64,000 bases of DNA from Skermania sp. ID1734 (GTDB lineage: Bacteria > Actinomycetota > Actinomycetes > Mycobacteriales > Mycobacteriaceae), in assembly GCF_007489285.1 (NCBI RefSeq), contig NZ_VLIY01000002.1, positions 248,001-312,000 on the forward strand, written 5' to 3'. The notes beneath the pieces were generated by a model, which saw nothing but the letters and a program-made list of their open reading frames with translations, did no database searches and had not been told where the DNA came from. Every line of letters begins with the position of its first letter. Position 1 is the stretch's first letter. Position numbers and translations under genes: made by a program. Shown piece after piece: positions 56,296 through 63,517 of the stretch.

Positions 56296-56702
56296 CGCCA
56301 AACCACCGCGCCGAGATCCGCGCCGCCATGGACCGGTTACTGGCCGGCACCCCGCTGCGATCCGACGGTGCCCTCACCATCGTCTCGCTCGCTGCCGAAG
56401 CCGACATCAAAAGACACCTACTGACCCACCGGCACACCGACCTCAAAGACGAGTTCTACGCCCGCGTCCGAGCGCAGCATCACATCCCGGCCAGCGAACA
56501 GCAGCTCCGCACGGAACTGCAGGCGCTGAAAACCAAACTCGCCCGGGTCAATCGGAGCAACGCCGAGCTACGCGAAACCATCGAAGCTTTCGCGCGAATC
56601 ATCAACGTCCTGACCACCGAGAACACGCAACTGACCCACCGACTCCACCAGGACACCCACAGCGTCACACCGCTGCGTCGAGGCGACGCGTCCCGGGTGT
56701 GA
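56292..56702 (+). CDS. TnpC-like small coiled-coil protein (DUF6262-like)
   Basis: The 136-residue protein has an N-terminal helix-turn-helix-like segment (VSLAAEADIKRHLLTHRHTD, about 31-50) and a long coiled coil (about 70-118) with EQQLRTELQALKTKLARVNR. It begins with GTG in a 4-nt overlap with the large recombinase gene. Its size and position at the end of a recombinase trio match TnpC of Tn554-like elements, an accessory factor for orientation or efficiency of transposition. Confidence 0.75.
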   Translation: MTPNHRAEIRAAMDRLLAGTPLRSDGALTIVSLAAEADIKRHLLTHRHTDLKDEFYARVRAQHHIPASEQQLRTELQALKTKLARVNRSNAELRETIEAFARIINVLTTENTQLTHRLHQDTHSVTPLRRGDASRV

Positions 56703-56805
56703 TGGGTACCGACCAAACGAAGCGAGGGTGCCCAGAACGTTGGCACCCAGGAAACGATGCGGGATAGCGGTGCCGGGACTCATGTTCCACGCTACGGTCG
56801 AGGCC

Positions 56806-57036
56806 ATGTGGATGCGCTTGACCGAGCAGCCGTGGTTCGGGCCTCAACCCGACTCGGGCTTCGGTTGGGCCCCTCGGTCATGGCAAGGCTGGCTCGTCGC
56901 CGTGGGATTTCTGGCGCTGATGGTCGCCAGTTGCTTCGCCTTCTCTGGTACAGCCACGACCGTGGCAATCATTGTCCTGGCGGTGACACTCTGTGGTGTC
57001 TGTGCCGTGACCGGTGATCCGCCCGGGATTACTTGA
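56806..57036 (+). CDS. Small membrane protein (76 aa)
   Basis: From the ATG at 56806, preceded by GAGG, the protein starts MWMRLTEQPWFGPQPDSGFG and continues WAPRSWQGW. Two hydrophobic segments follow (LVAVGFLALMVASCFAFSG and TTVAIIVLAVTLCGVCAV). A W-P-x-S/T-W-Q-G-W pattern before two helices is common in small actinobacterial membrane proteins of unknown role. An in-frame ATG at 56728 is less likely. It could be an accessory or immunity-type protein of the element, but this is speculation. Confidence 0.6.
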   Translation: MWMRLTEQPWFGPQPDSGFGWAPRSWQGWLVAVGFLALMVASCFAFSGTATTVAIIVLAVTLCGVCAVTGDPPGIT

Positions 57037-57126
57037 GTCACCACCCGCCCGCAAAGGCGCAATGCCGAACCATCACACCCCGTATCACGGTAGGAAGCCT
57101 GCCGATTTTCCCAAAAAATGCGCTAT

Positions 57127-58419
57127 TCACGAATTTCCCTGCGTTGTCAGCCATGTAGCGATGTCGTCGACCACGACCGGGTCCATGTGCTGGTCGGGTT
57201 GTCGGTATTCGGCGGGCGAGGATGGCCCAGCGCCTGGAACGAACAGGTGATTGTGCTGTGGATATACCCGGATTGTGACGTTCGGGCGATCAGCCAGTGC
57301 CGCCTGCCAGCCCGCTAGATCCTCGGCCACGGTGGCCTGATAGTCGCGACCCCCTTGGAGCACCAGGATGGGTTTATTCAGATCTGCCGCTACCGCCGGC
57401 GAGTCGTAGTGGCGCAGGTCGAGCCAGTAATGGGCGGGCACGCCGAACGGCAACTCGTTGTCGGGTGTCTGCGGCGACAGTTCAAGACTGTCAACCAAGG
57501 CGGCCTGATTCGACATCGACTCGATGCTCGCCTGCGCAGCCGCACTAGTTTCCGGGTTGAGCGAGGATAGATAACGAGCCTGCCGTAGTGCAGCCCGGTG
57601 CAGTGGGTAGGTCCCCCCCGCCATGATCACCAGGCCTGCGATCGATGGCTCGGTCGCCCCGACGCGCGGAGCGGCGGTGCCTCCCAGGCTGTGGCCCAGC
57701 ACGAAGACCCGCGCTGGATCCACATGTTCGGATAGCGATTGGAGCAGGCGGACAGCGGCCACGGCGTGATCGACGTATTCGTTCGTCAACGAGAACTTTT
57801 TGATCTCGGCGATCTCGCGCGGGTGGGCATAGGTCACTTTGTCGAAACGCAGCACGACAATGCCCCGCGTGGCCAATCCCCACGCCAGGTCTTTGAACGG
57901 CTTGTTGGGGCCGATTGTCTCGTCGCGATCCTGCGGTCCGGATCCGGCGAGCAGAACCACAGCCGGACATCGATGCGGCAGTCGAGGCATGGTCAACGTG
58001 CCGGCGACCGCGAGCTGGCCGGAACCGACGGTCACCTCGCGCTCATCGAGCATGTCCGGGTCCGCGTACTCCGGTACGTGCCAATCCGGTTGCGGCCCGT
58101 CCTCAGCGATCAGCGCCAGAGCGACCAGTTGTCCGGAGTCGTCGACCGATACGGCGACGTTCGTTGCGCCCTTTTCACCGGCGACGGGAAGCACGACCGT
58201 CGATGCTCCCGGCGGGCCTGCTGGTTGGCGCAGTGGATCCCCGACGCCGCGGATACGGCCGATTCGTTCGATCTCCGTGATCCATCCTGCTCGCAGGGCA
58301 TCGACAGACAACAAGCCTCTGAGATTCGGCGCGAGCATGTCATAGACGTCCGAAAACTGTTCCCCCGCCAGTTTTTCGAGCACGAGCACCGCGGTTGCCG
58401 TCGGTTCAACCTCTGACAT
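57127..58419 (-). CDS. Alpha/beta hydrolase with N-terminal NTF2-like (DUF3887-type) domain
   Basis: The 430-residue protein starts with a domain of about 110 residues typical of DUF3887 (EQFSDVYDMLAPNLRGLLSV). A serine hydrolase domain follows: LLAGSGPQDRDETIGPNKPF, nucleophile box VLGHSLGGTAAP, acidic residue in LQGGRDYQ and His in YPQHNHLF. It belongs to the S9/S33 peptidase-esterase group that includes putative acetyl-xylan/dienelactone-type hydrolases. It lies on the element, opposite in strand to the recombinase genes. Substrate unknown. Confidence 0.82.
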   Translation of the reverse strand: MSEVEPTATAVLVLEKLAGEQFSDVYDMLAPNLRGLLSVDALRAGWITEIERIGRIRGVGDPLRQPAGPPGASTVVLPVAGEKGATNVAVSVDDSGQLVALALIAEDGPQPDWHVPEYADPDMLDEREVTVGSGQLAVAGTLTMPRLPHRCPAVVLLAGSGPQDRDETIGPNKPFKDLAWGLATRGIVVLRFDKVTYAHPREIAEIKKFSLTNEYVDHAVAAVRLLQSLSEHVDPARVFVLGHSLGGTAAPRVGATEPSIAGLVIMAGGTYPLHRAALRQARYLSSLNPETSAAAQASIESMSNQAALVDSLELSPQTPDNELPFGVPAHYWLDLRHYDSPAVAADLNKPILVLQGGRDYQATVAEDLAGWQAALADRPNVTIRVYPQHNHLFVPGAGPSSPAEYRQPDQHMDPVVVDDIATWLTTQGNS

Positions 58420-58746
58420 CGCCTACCCCCTTCTTGTTGCCGGCACGTCTTCGGATCACCATCGCATACCCCTCGACGCATTCAGCGGGTTCAGCGAAAA
58501 TCTTCTGCCAATTACGCTCTTCGCTCCGTTCGAAACACCCTCCTACCCAATAGTCGTTCACTGATAACTAATGTTCGGTATGGAAATACGGGGAAAACAG
58601 ACTGAAAGTTCGTTCACCGCTCAATTAAATTGTTGGTAATATTTACGGAAATTCCGCTAGTTCTGATGCTTGGTCCTCGATGGTGATGTAAGTTCCGATC
58701 AAACGTCGGTCAACCAGGCGGCGGCCAATATATAAGGGGGGTCAAA
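58420..58746. promoter_or_regulatory. AT-rich promoter region of the sdp-like operon
   Basis: No gene is seen. The gap between the divergent hydrolase and sdpC-like genes is markedly AT-rich for this genome (e.g. CAATTAAATTG, a palindrome near 58622, and TATATAAGG just before sdpC). The strong ribosome-binding site AAGGGGGG precedes sdpC. Confidence 0.4.
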
Positions 58747-59418
58747 ATGAATTTGCGGTCTCGTAAGCTGGGTGTTGCGGCGGCTTTGGCCATATCGATC
58801 GCGGGGTTTGCGACATGGAATGAGATATCTCCATCGTCGTCCGCACCCGAGCGCTCGGCGAAGGCGAGCTCCGCCCCGTCCGCGGAGGTCAAAGGCACTC
58901 GCGACGATGGAGAGAAAATCTTCCGCGCCCTCGCGTTCGGGCAGGGTGACATGGCCTACGCCTTGGGAGCCGAACCGATTCTCTCCACCTACCGCACAAC
59001 CTATTCACTTAACAACCGCCCCGACCGCAAGGCTCTGGCTGACCGTGTCATTCACGATATCGACACGGCCGATTCCAACTTCTTCGCGACTTTCTCTATA
59101 CAGATGCGCTCCGGCGACCCGTTCAAGGTCGGTACCGCAATCGACCGAGCGGAGTCAACTGCCGTTAGTCACCTGGCCGCCCAGCCGATTCCCACGCCTC
59201 CGGTCACGCCTCAGGGTATATACATCAACTTTCAAACGAACTTCAACTTGGTATTCAACATCAATACCTTCGTAAACGAGAATCTCGCATTCAATCTCAA
59301 CATCTATCGCGCCCCCGTTGCACCGGTGCCCAACACGAACAATCTCGACTACAACAACTTCACTCGCGAGACAGCAGTAGCAGCGATAACCTCCGACCTC
59401 GGATCCAACCGGATTTGA
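58747..59418 (+). CDS. SdpC-family antimicrobial peptide precursor-like protein
   Basis: The 223-residue protein has an N-terminal signal/TM segment (KLGVAAALAISIAGFATW, about 7-24) and the SdpC-type stretch DDGEKIFRALAFGQGDMAYA (53-72). The C-terminal region 157-187 alternates Asn with aromatic or aliphatic residues (INFQTNFNLVF, NINTFVNENLAFNLNIY), presumably part of a released toxin. In Bacillus subtilis, SdpA and SdpB process SdpC into a 42-residue toxin with a disulfide. This protein contains no cysteine, so any product would lack that bond. A strong AAGGGGGG site fixes the ATG. Base composition is less GC-rich than surroundings. Confidence 0.72.
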   Translation: MNLRSRKLGVAAALAISIAGFATWNEISPSSSAPERSAKASSAPSAEVKGTRDDGEKIFRALAFGQGDMAYALGAEPILSTYRTTYSLNNRPDRKALADRVIHDIDTADSNFFATFSIQMRSGDPFKVGTAIDRAESTAVSHLAAQPIPTPPVTPQGIYINFQTNFNLVFNINTFVNENLAFNLNIYRAPVAPVPNTNNLDYNNFTRETAVAAITSDLGSNRI

Positions 59419-59449
59419 AAGTTTATCCAGGCGTCATTTGATCTTTCAG

Positions 59450-60127
59450 ATGCAGATTTCATCGGTTGAGACATGCGCGCGTACTGGCGATGAGCAGGGC
59501 CCGGGCGAACTCGGGGAACGGTCCGATCTGGTGGCGGAGCCAGCGCGGTCTTCACCACCAGCGCCGCCGCAAACCGTCCCCGTGCCCTTGAAGACACTCG
59601 TCGTTCTCATGATTCCCGTGGTACTCGTAGCGCTGTGGGTTGCAGAAGCCCAGTTGCCCGCCAACGTGCTGAGCATCCCGCAGCAGCTTGCGGGCGGAAC
59701 GCGTGCTCTGGTCCACCTGTTTCCGCAAGGATGGGCGTTCTTCACGCGTACGCCGCGAGAAGAGCAATTCAACGCCTACGCGCCCGACGGCCCGCGATTG
59801 GTGGCGCTCGACAGAACCCCGCACTCGGAGATCAGAAATATTTTCGGCTTGAATCGCCGCTCGCGAAAGCAACTCGCCGAACTGACACTGATATTGGATC
59901 GTGTGACCGACAAAGACTGGCAATCGTGCACAGCATCGGACCTCGACTGCTTCCGATCCCTACAATCCACAACGTCAGTCGATAATCCACAGCCGTTCCC
60001 GAACTACTGCGGAACGGTGATCGTCATCGGCCGAGAGATGGTGCCTTGGGCATATCGTCAGATGACGCAAAGTACGCTCACAAACAAGCGCGTAGTGCGA
60101 TTGGACGTTCATTGCAAGGCAAAATAG
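59450..60127 (+). CDS. SdpA-family protein
   Basis: This protein of about 225 residues has a Pro-rich N-terminus, one TM helix (LKTLVVLMIPVVLVALWVAE, about 47-66), and the SdpA-like LFPQGWAFFTRTPREEQF. A C-terminal YCGTVIVIGREMVPWAYRQM follows. SdpA is required, with SdpB, for maturation of the SdpC toxin in Bacillus. The start is probably the ATG at 59450; a TTG at 59438 is in frame. It lies 31 bp after sdpC, and its 3' end overlaps sdpB. Confidence 0.75.
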   Translation: MQISSVETCARTGDEQGPGELGERSDLVAEPARSSPPAPPQTVPVPLKTLVVLMIPVVLVALWVAEAQLPANVLSIPQQLAGGTRALVHLFPQGWAFFTRTPREEQFNAYAPDGPRLVALDRTPHSEIRNIFGLNRRSRKQLAELTLILDRVTDKDWQSCTASDLDCFRSLQSTTSVDNPQPFPNYCGTVIVIGREMVPWAYRQMTQSTLTNKRVVRLDVHCKAK

Positions 60128-61155
60128 CGGCATGGAGCAAACGAACCGTTCGCATCCCGATTCCATGGTCGAATTGGTACGGCATAGCGCGCTCCACATT
60201 GGCATTGAGCCCGCTTCTCACTTTAATGTGCACGCGACCCGAAAACCTCTTTTTTCCAACCGAAGGCATGAACCAGGCAGTTCATTGCGACGGGTTGTCA
60301 CGATACGGGTTGTTCTGCCTGGACCATGGTGACCATCTGGACCTGCTGCGATGGATCTCGATTCTGACCCTGATTCTCGTCGCCTCCGGTTGGCGACCAC
60401 GAATAACGTGTATCCCGCACTGGTACGTCGCCATAAGCTTCTTCACCAACTGCGTTATCCCCGAAGGCGGCGATCAGATCTCCGCGATCATGGCTTTGCT
60501 GCTCATACCCGCGTGTTTGTCAGATCCGAGGCGCTGGCATTGGGTCGCGATGGCGTCGACTGATGGCGACAGAAAGCAAAGTACAGTCGCGAAGCTGTCG
60601 ACGACGGCCGGTGCTATAGCTATCGGCGTCGCGAAGCTGCAGGTCTCTTGGGTATATCTGCAGAGCGGGATATCGAAGCTTAGTCACGATGTGTGGATCG
60701 ATGGCACAGCGATGTATTACTGGTTTCGGCACGCCTATTTCGGCGCACCGGGTTGGTCGCGACCGGTATTGCTTTCGCTCTCGTCACAGCCCGTTACAGA
60801 GGCGGTTATCACCTGGTCGCCGATCGCATTGGAAGTCACTTTGGGAGTCAGTCTGCTCCTCCCTCGACGTCTCAAGGTCAAGTTTCTGCTTCCAGCCGGG
60901 ATCACATTTCATTTCCTGATCGGACTGTCAATGGGGCTGTGGAGCTTTGCCTTCGCGATGTGGGGCGCCCTGATCATCTTGCTGATTCCAGCAGGGAGCC
61001 AAATCCAATCGGCGCACATAACGCGCCGCCTGCGAGGAGTCCTAAACCGCGCGAAACCACAGAGCCACGACAAGGACAAAGCCCAACACGTCGAAAACAT
61101 CGACCGGGGTCGCGATACGAGTCGACGAACCGACGAACACGTCACGGCCTGCTAA
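60046..61155 (+). CDS. SdpB-family (HTTM-like) membrane protein
   Basis: This polytopic membrane protein of about 350-369 residues begins near NWYGIARSTLALSPLLTLMC and has several further helices: ISILTLILVASGW, HWYVAISFFTNCVIPEGGDQ and GITFHFLIGLSMG. It also contains QVSWVYLQSGISKLSHDVWI and DGTAMYYWFRHAYFG. SdpB resembles the HTTM/vitamin K carboxylase-like membrane domain. The N-terminus is uncertain: TTG 60046 overlaps sdpA by 82 nt, TTG 60112 by 16 nt. It completes the sdpC-sdpA-sdpB order. The last 40 residues are charged and low-complexity. Confidence 0.77.
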   Translation: MGISSDDAKYAHKQARSAIGRSLQGKIAAWSKRTVRIPIPWSNWYGIARSTLALSPLLTLMCTRPENLFFPTEGMNQAVHCDGLSRYGLFCLDHGDHLDLLRWISILTLILVASGWRPRITCIPHWYVAISFFTNCVIPEGGDQISAIMALLLIPACLSDPRRWHWVAMASTDGDRKQSTVAKLSTTAGAIAIGVAKLQVSWVYLQSGISKLSHDVWIDGTAMYYWFRHAYFGAPGWSRPVLLSLSSQPVTEAVITWSPIALEVTLGVSLLLPRRLKVKFLLPAGITFHFLIGLSMGLWSFAFAMWGALIILLIPAGSQIQSAHITRRLRGVLNRAKPQSHDKDKAQHVENIDRGRDTSRRTDEHVTAC

Positions 61156-61261
61156 ATAGCGCAGTGCCCTGCAGTGTTCTCCTTCGCCCGCTCGAGCGAC
61201 AGCTAAGAAAAAGTCCGCTCACTGATCCTCTCCAGTGTTCTCGAGGCATCCTCGGGACTGC

Positions 61262-61495
61262 CTATGCCTTGGCTGGGCGCCCGCGCGGCTTCCGCGCGGG
61301 CCAATGCGGTGAAAGTTCGGTGAGGAAGCGATCCGGATCCTCCGCGAAAGCCGACAGGCACGCCTCAACGAACCCCCTCAATTCGAGATCTCGAGCCATC
61401 AATTCCCCGTGCGCTCGACGCTTGATTTCGGCCGGCACCCGCACGGTCAAAGCAGGATCGGCGTGCTGACTGCTCACCCTTGAAGAGCTTGCCAT
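61262..61495 (-). CDS. Small putative DNA-binding protein (77 aa)
   Basis: The protein contains ALTVRVPAEIKRRAHGELMA (about 15-34), which resembles a ribbon-helix-helix start. A helix follows (LELRGFVEACLSAFAEDPDR), and the basic C-terminus RKPRGRPAKA includes an AT-hook-like RGRP. It is convergent with sdpB. Two palindromes with TGGC/GCCA arms lie directly upstream (61499-61546), as expected for an autoregulator or antitoxin-type protein. No toxin partner is adjacent. It may regulate the element. Confidence 0.55.
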   Translation of the reverse strand: MASSSRVSSQHADPALTVRVPAEIKRRAHGELMARDLELRGFVEACLSAFAEDPDRFLTELSPHWPARKPRGRPAKA

Positions 61496-61498
61496 AAA

Positions 61499-61546
61499 TG
61501 GCTTGCCACTAACAAAAAGTCAAGATAGAATAAGTGGCAAGCCACT
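61499..61546. promoter_or_regulatory. Paired palindromes near the right end of the element
   Basis: TGGC-TT-GCCA (61499-61508) and AGTGGC-AA-GCCACT (61533-61546) are each palindromic. Together TGGCTTGCCACT (61499-61510) and AGTGGCAAGCCA (61533-61544) form a 12-bp perfect inverted repeat. They may be operators of the small gene at 61262 or subterminal recombinase sites. Confidence 0.6.
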
Positions 61547-62546
61547 TAACCACCCATCGAGGTTGGTGGAGGCACAACACGGCAGGAGTTGGCAGGGAAG
61601 TCATGTGCAGAGCGGCGGCCGTGCCCTTCGCAATACGGGTGGACCCGACGGTGAAGTCTTGCTTCGCAGGGATAGCGCGCAAAGACCGCTGTACGCGGAT
61701 ATCCGACGTTCCGGCCCCGAACAATGCGTGGCCGACATTTCCCGTGAGATCGCCGTAGTAGAAATCTCCCGCTTTGGCGAGGAAGAACGTCTCGTCGATG
61801 TTCTTGGTTAGCTGTCCGAAGCCGAGTGCGTTCAGTCCACCCCACATGCCGTCCGGGGACGAACTGAAGTCGAGCGCCTCGATGAATCGAACGTGTCTGA
61901 CGCCAGGCATCAGTCGGGCCATTCGGAGCGCGAGTCTTTCGACCATGAAGGTCGGGTGGGCGCCGGTTCCGTGCAGCGTCACGTTCCCTGCCCGGCAGGC
62001 CGCCATTAATCGCTGTGTCGTTGCCCGAGGGGGAAACCGCTTGTCGACCCGATTACCGATGACGGCATCGGTAATCGGGTCCATCGGCTTGACCGCGGTG
62101 AGCAACCGGGCCGCGCGTAGGGTCCACTTTTCTGCATCATTGCGTGCTGCACCACGTGCCTGGGATAGCTCCCGCAGCCGGGCCGTTGGTGATTGGGCCT
62201 GATTGAGCCAGTTCGGCATTGCGACGTTGTGATAGGACGCGGTGCTGACGACATTCTTGCCGGACTCGAGAATTGCGATCACATCATCGTCGAGACCCTC
62301 GGGGATTGACTGGGGTCTCGGAGTGACGATGACGCAGTCGGCATCGAGCGCGAGTATGTCTGTCTTGGACGTGGTCGCCGGGACCCCGATCGGATCGAGT
62401 CCGATGAGTTCGCCGGCATCCCGTCCATGCTTGTGCGGACTGAAGACCTTCATGCCGACAAGTGCCATGTCGTCCCGAGAATGAACGGCTCGGGCGACGG
62501 CTGAACCGACCTCCCCCGGTCCCCAGACGACCACACGTATAGCCAT
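61509..62546 (-). pseudogene. 5' fragment of a dihydrodipicolinate reductase-like gene
   Basis: The frame starts at ATG 62546 with a Rossmann motif (VVVWGPGEVGSAVARAV) and continues to SADCVIVTPRP-like DADCVIVTPRP, GTGAHPTFMVERL, and IAKGTAAALH. From about codon 314 it runs into the inserted element, where 31 unrelated residues end at 61509. Its missing C-terminal domain is encoded at 50565-50887 on the same strand. Related enzymes reduce imines or act as amine/diaminopentanoate dehydrogenases; the intact gene would head the linalool dehydratase-like operon. Divergent from a TetR gene. Confidence 0.82.
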
Positions 62547-62561
62547 CAGCGGCTCACCTTC

Positions 62562-62605
62562 CCTAACTTACAAGATGCAAGTTAACTTATTGAGTGTAAG
62601 TTAGG
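62562..62605. promoter_or_regulatory. Operator between TetR and the split reductase operon
   Basis: CCTAACTTACA (62562-62572) and TGTAAGTTAGG (62595-62605) form a perfect 11-bp inverted repeat. AAGTTAACTT lies between them (62579-62588). It lies in the 67-bp gap between divergent genes and overlaps their likely promoters. Confidence 0.75.
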
Positions 62606-62613
62606 ATGTCAAC

Positions 62614-63180
62614 ATGCCTCCTACACAGACTCGAATGCCGGGACCGGCGCGGCAGGCGCAGATCCTCGACGTATGCCGGCGCCTCGCGGTCACGGAGGGA
62701 TACGAGGACGTCACCTTGGAGCGCGTGGCGCGCGAGTGCAACATCACGCGCACGGTCATCTACCAGCAGTTCGGCGGTCGAGAAGGCATGCTCACGGCCC
62801 TGATCGATCGGGAGATCGCGAACACGGCGGCTGGATTCGCCGAAGCGACGAGCGGTGTCCGAGATGGCGATGTCGCCACGGCCGTGCGGCGTGTGCTCGA
62901 GGCGGTCGATGCCGATGCAGACACCTGGCGACTGTTCATGTTGCCGGCGATTGGGGCACCGCCGGAGTTATACGACCGGCTCGAGCGCGGTCGTTCCCTT
63001 GTTCGGCGCTATCTCGCCGAGTCGGCACGTCGCCTCGCAGTTGGCGACGCTGTCGACACAGAGATCTTTGCGCGGTTGGTCCACGCTGCCGCGGACGAAG
63101 CGGTCCGGCTGCGACTCACCCATCCCGAGGTCTACTCGATAGATCGACTGGTCAAGCAAATAGTCCGGCTAACCGAATGA
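62614..63180 (+). CDS. TetR-family regulator of the reductase/dehydratase operon
   Basis: The 188-residue protein has the TetR helix-turn-helix TLERVARECNITRTVIYQQF (about 33-52) followed by GGREGMLTALID. The rest is a compact ligand-binding domain ending KQIVRLTE. It is divergent from the split reductase gene, with an 11-bp-arm operator in between. It probably represses that operon until a terpenoid-like or amine substrate is present (inference). Confidence 0.85.
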   Translation: MPPTQTRMPGPARQAQILDVCRRLAVTEGYEDVTLERVARECNITRTVIYQQFGGREGMLTALIDREIANTAAGFAEATSGVRDGDVATAVRRVLEAVDADADTWRLFMLPAIGAPPELYDRLERGRSLVRRYLAESARRLAVGDAVDTEIFARLVHAAADEAVRLRLTHPEVYSIDRLVKQIVRLTE

Positions 63181-63517
63181 CCGTGTCCACCTGGTCGCGA
63201 GATTCTGCCGGTGACCGAAATCCTTATCGTGTTCGCGAAATTACAGAAGAATTGGGTCAACTATTTCGGCCCGGCAAGAATGGAGGCAACGGTGCCCTGC
63301 TGTATTGCATTAACGTACCTAGTCGAGTGCATTCGGCGTCTACTGCCGACTTCAGGGCGATCGAAGATGGCGGTTCAGGATTTCGCACCGACAGCAAGCA
63401 GGCCGGGTCCAGTAGGTACGACTCCTCGACAAGCCGCATGACGTCCCCGGCATCCATTCGGATCTGCTCAGCGAATAGCGTCGACGCCCCAATATCGGGT
63501 TGGAACTCAGGAATCTG
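63181..63517. other. Gap without a clear gene
   Basis: Short reading frames exist on both strands, but none has a good start site or recognisable motif. A minus-strand frame (63257-63500) has coding-like composition (SVRNPEPPSSIALKSAVDAE) and may be a gene remnant. Otherwise nothing definite is seen. Confidence 0.3.

Larger units (their letters stand above)
50887..61609. mobile_element. 10.7-kb tyrosine-recombinase element carrying an Sdp-like operon
   Basis: The element is bounded by TGCA at 50887-50890 and 61606-61609. Just inside, ends read TGCATGGCTTTCCC on the left and, in reverse complement, TGCACATGACTTCCC on the right, an imperfect inverted repeat. Removing one TGCA plus the interior (10,719 bp) fuses the two reductase pieces in frame (CTG-CAT-CGT at the join). 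Inside are three recombinase-like genes plus a coiled-coil gene, a membrane protein, an alpha/beta hydrolase, sdpC-sdpA-sdpB-like genes and a small putative DNA-binding protein. The logic resembles Tn554 (tnpA, tnpB, tnpC). Confidence 0.8.

Noticed and set aside
63257-63500. Minus-strand frame near the window end
   Set aside because: Coding-like composition but no start site, no motif and no neighbour logic; kept only as a possible remnant.
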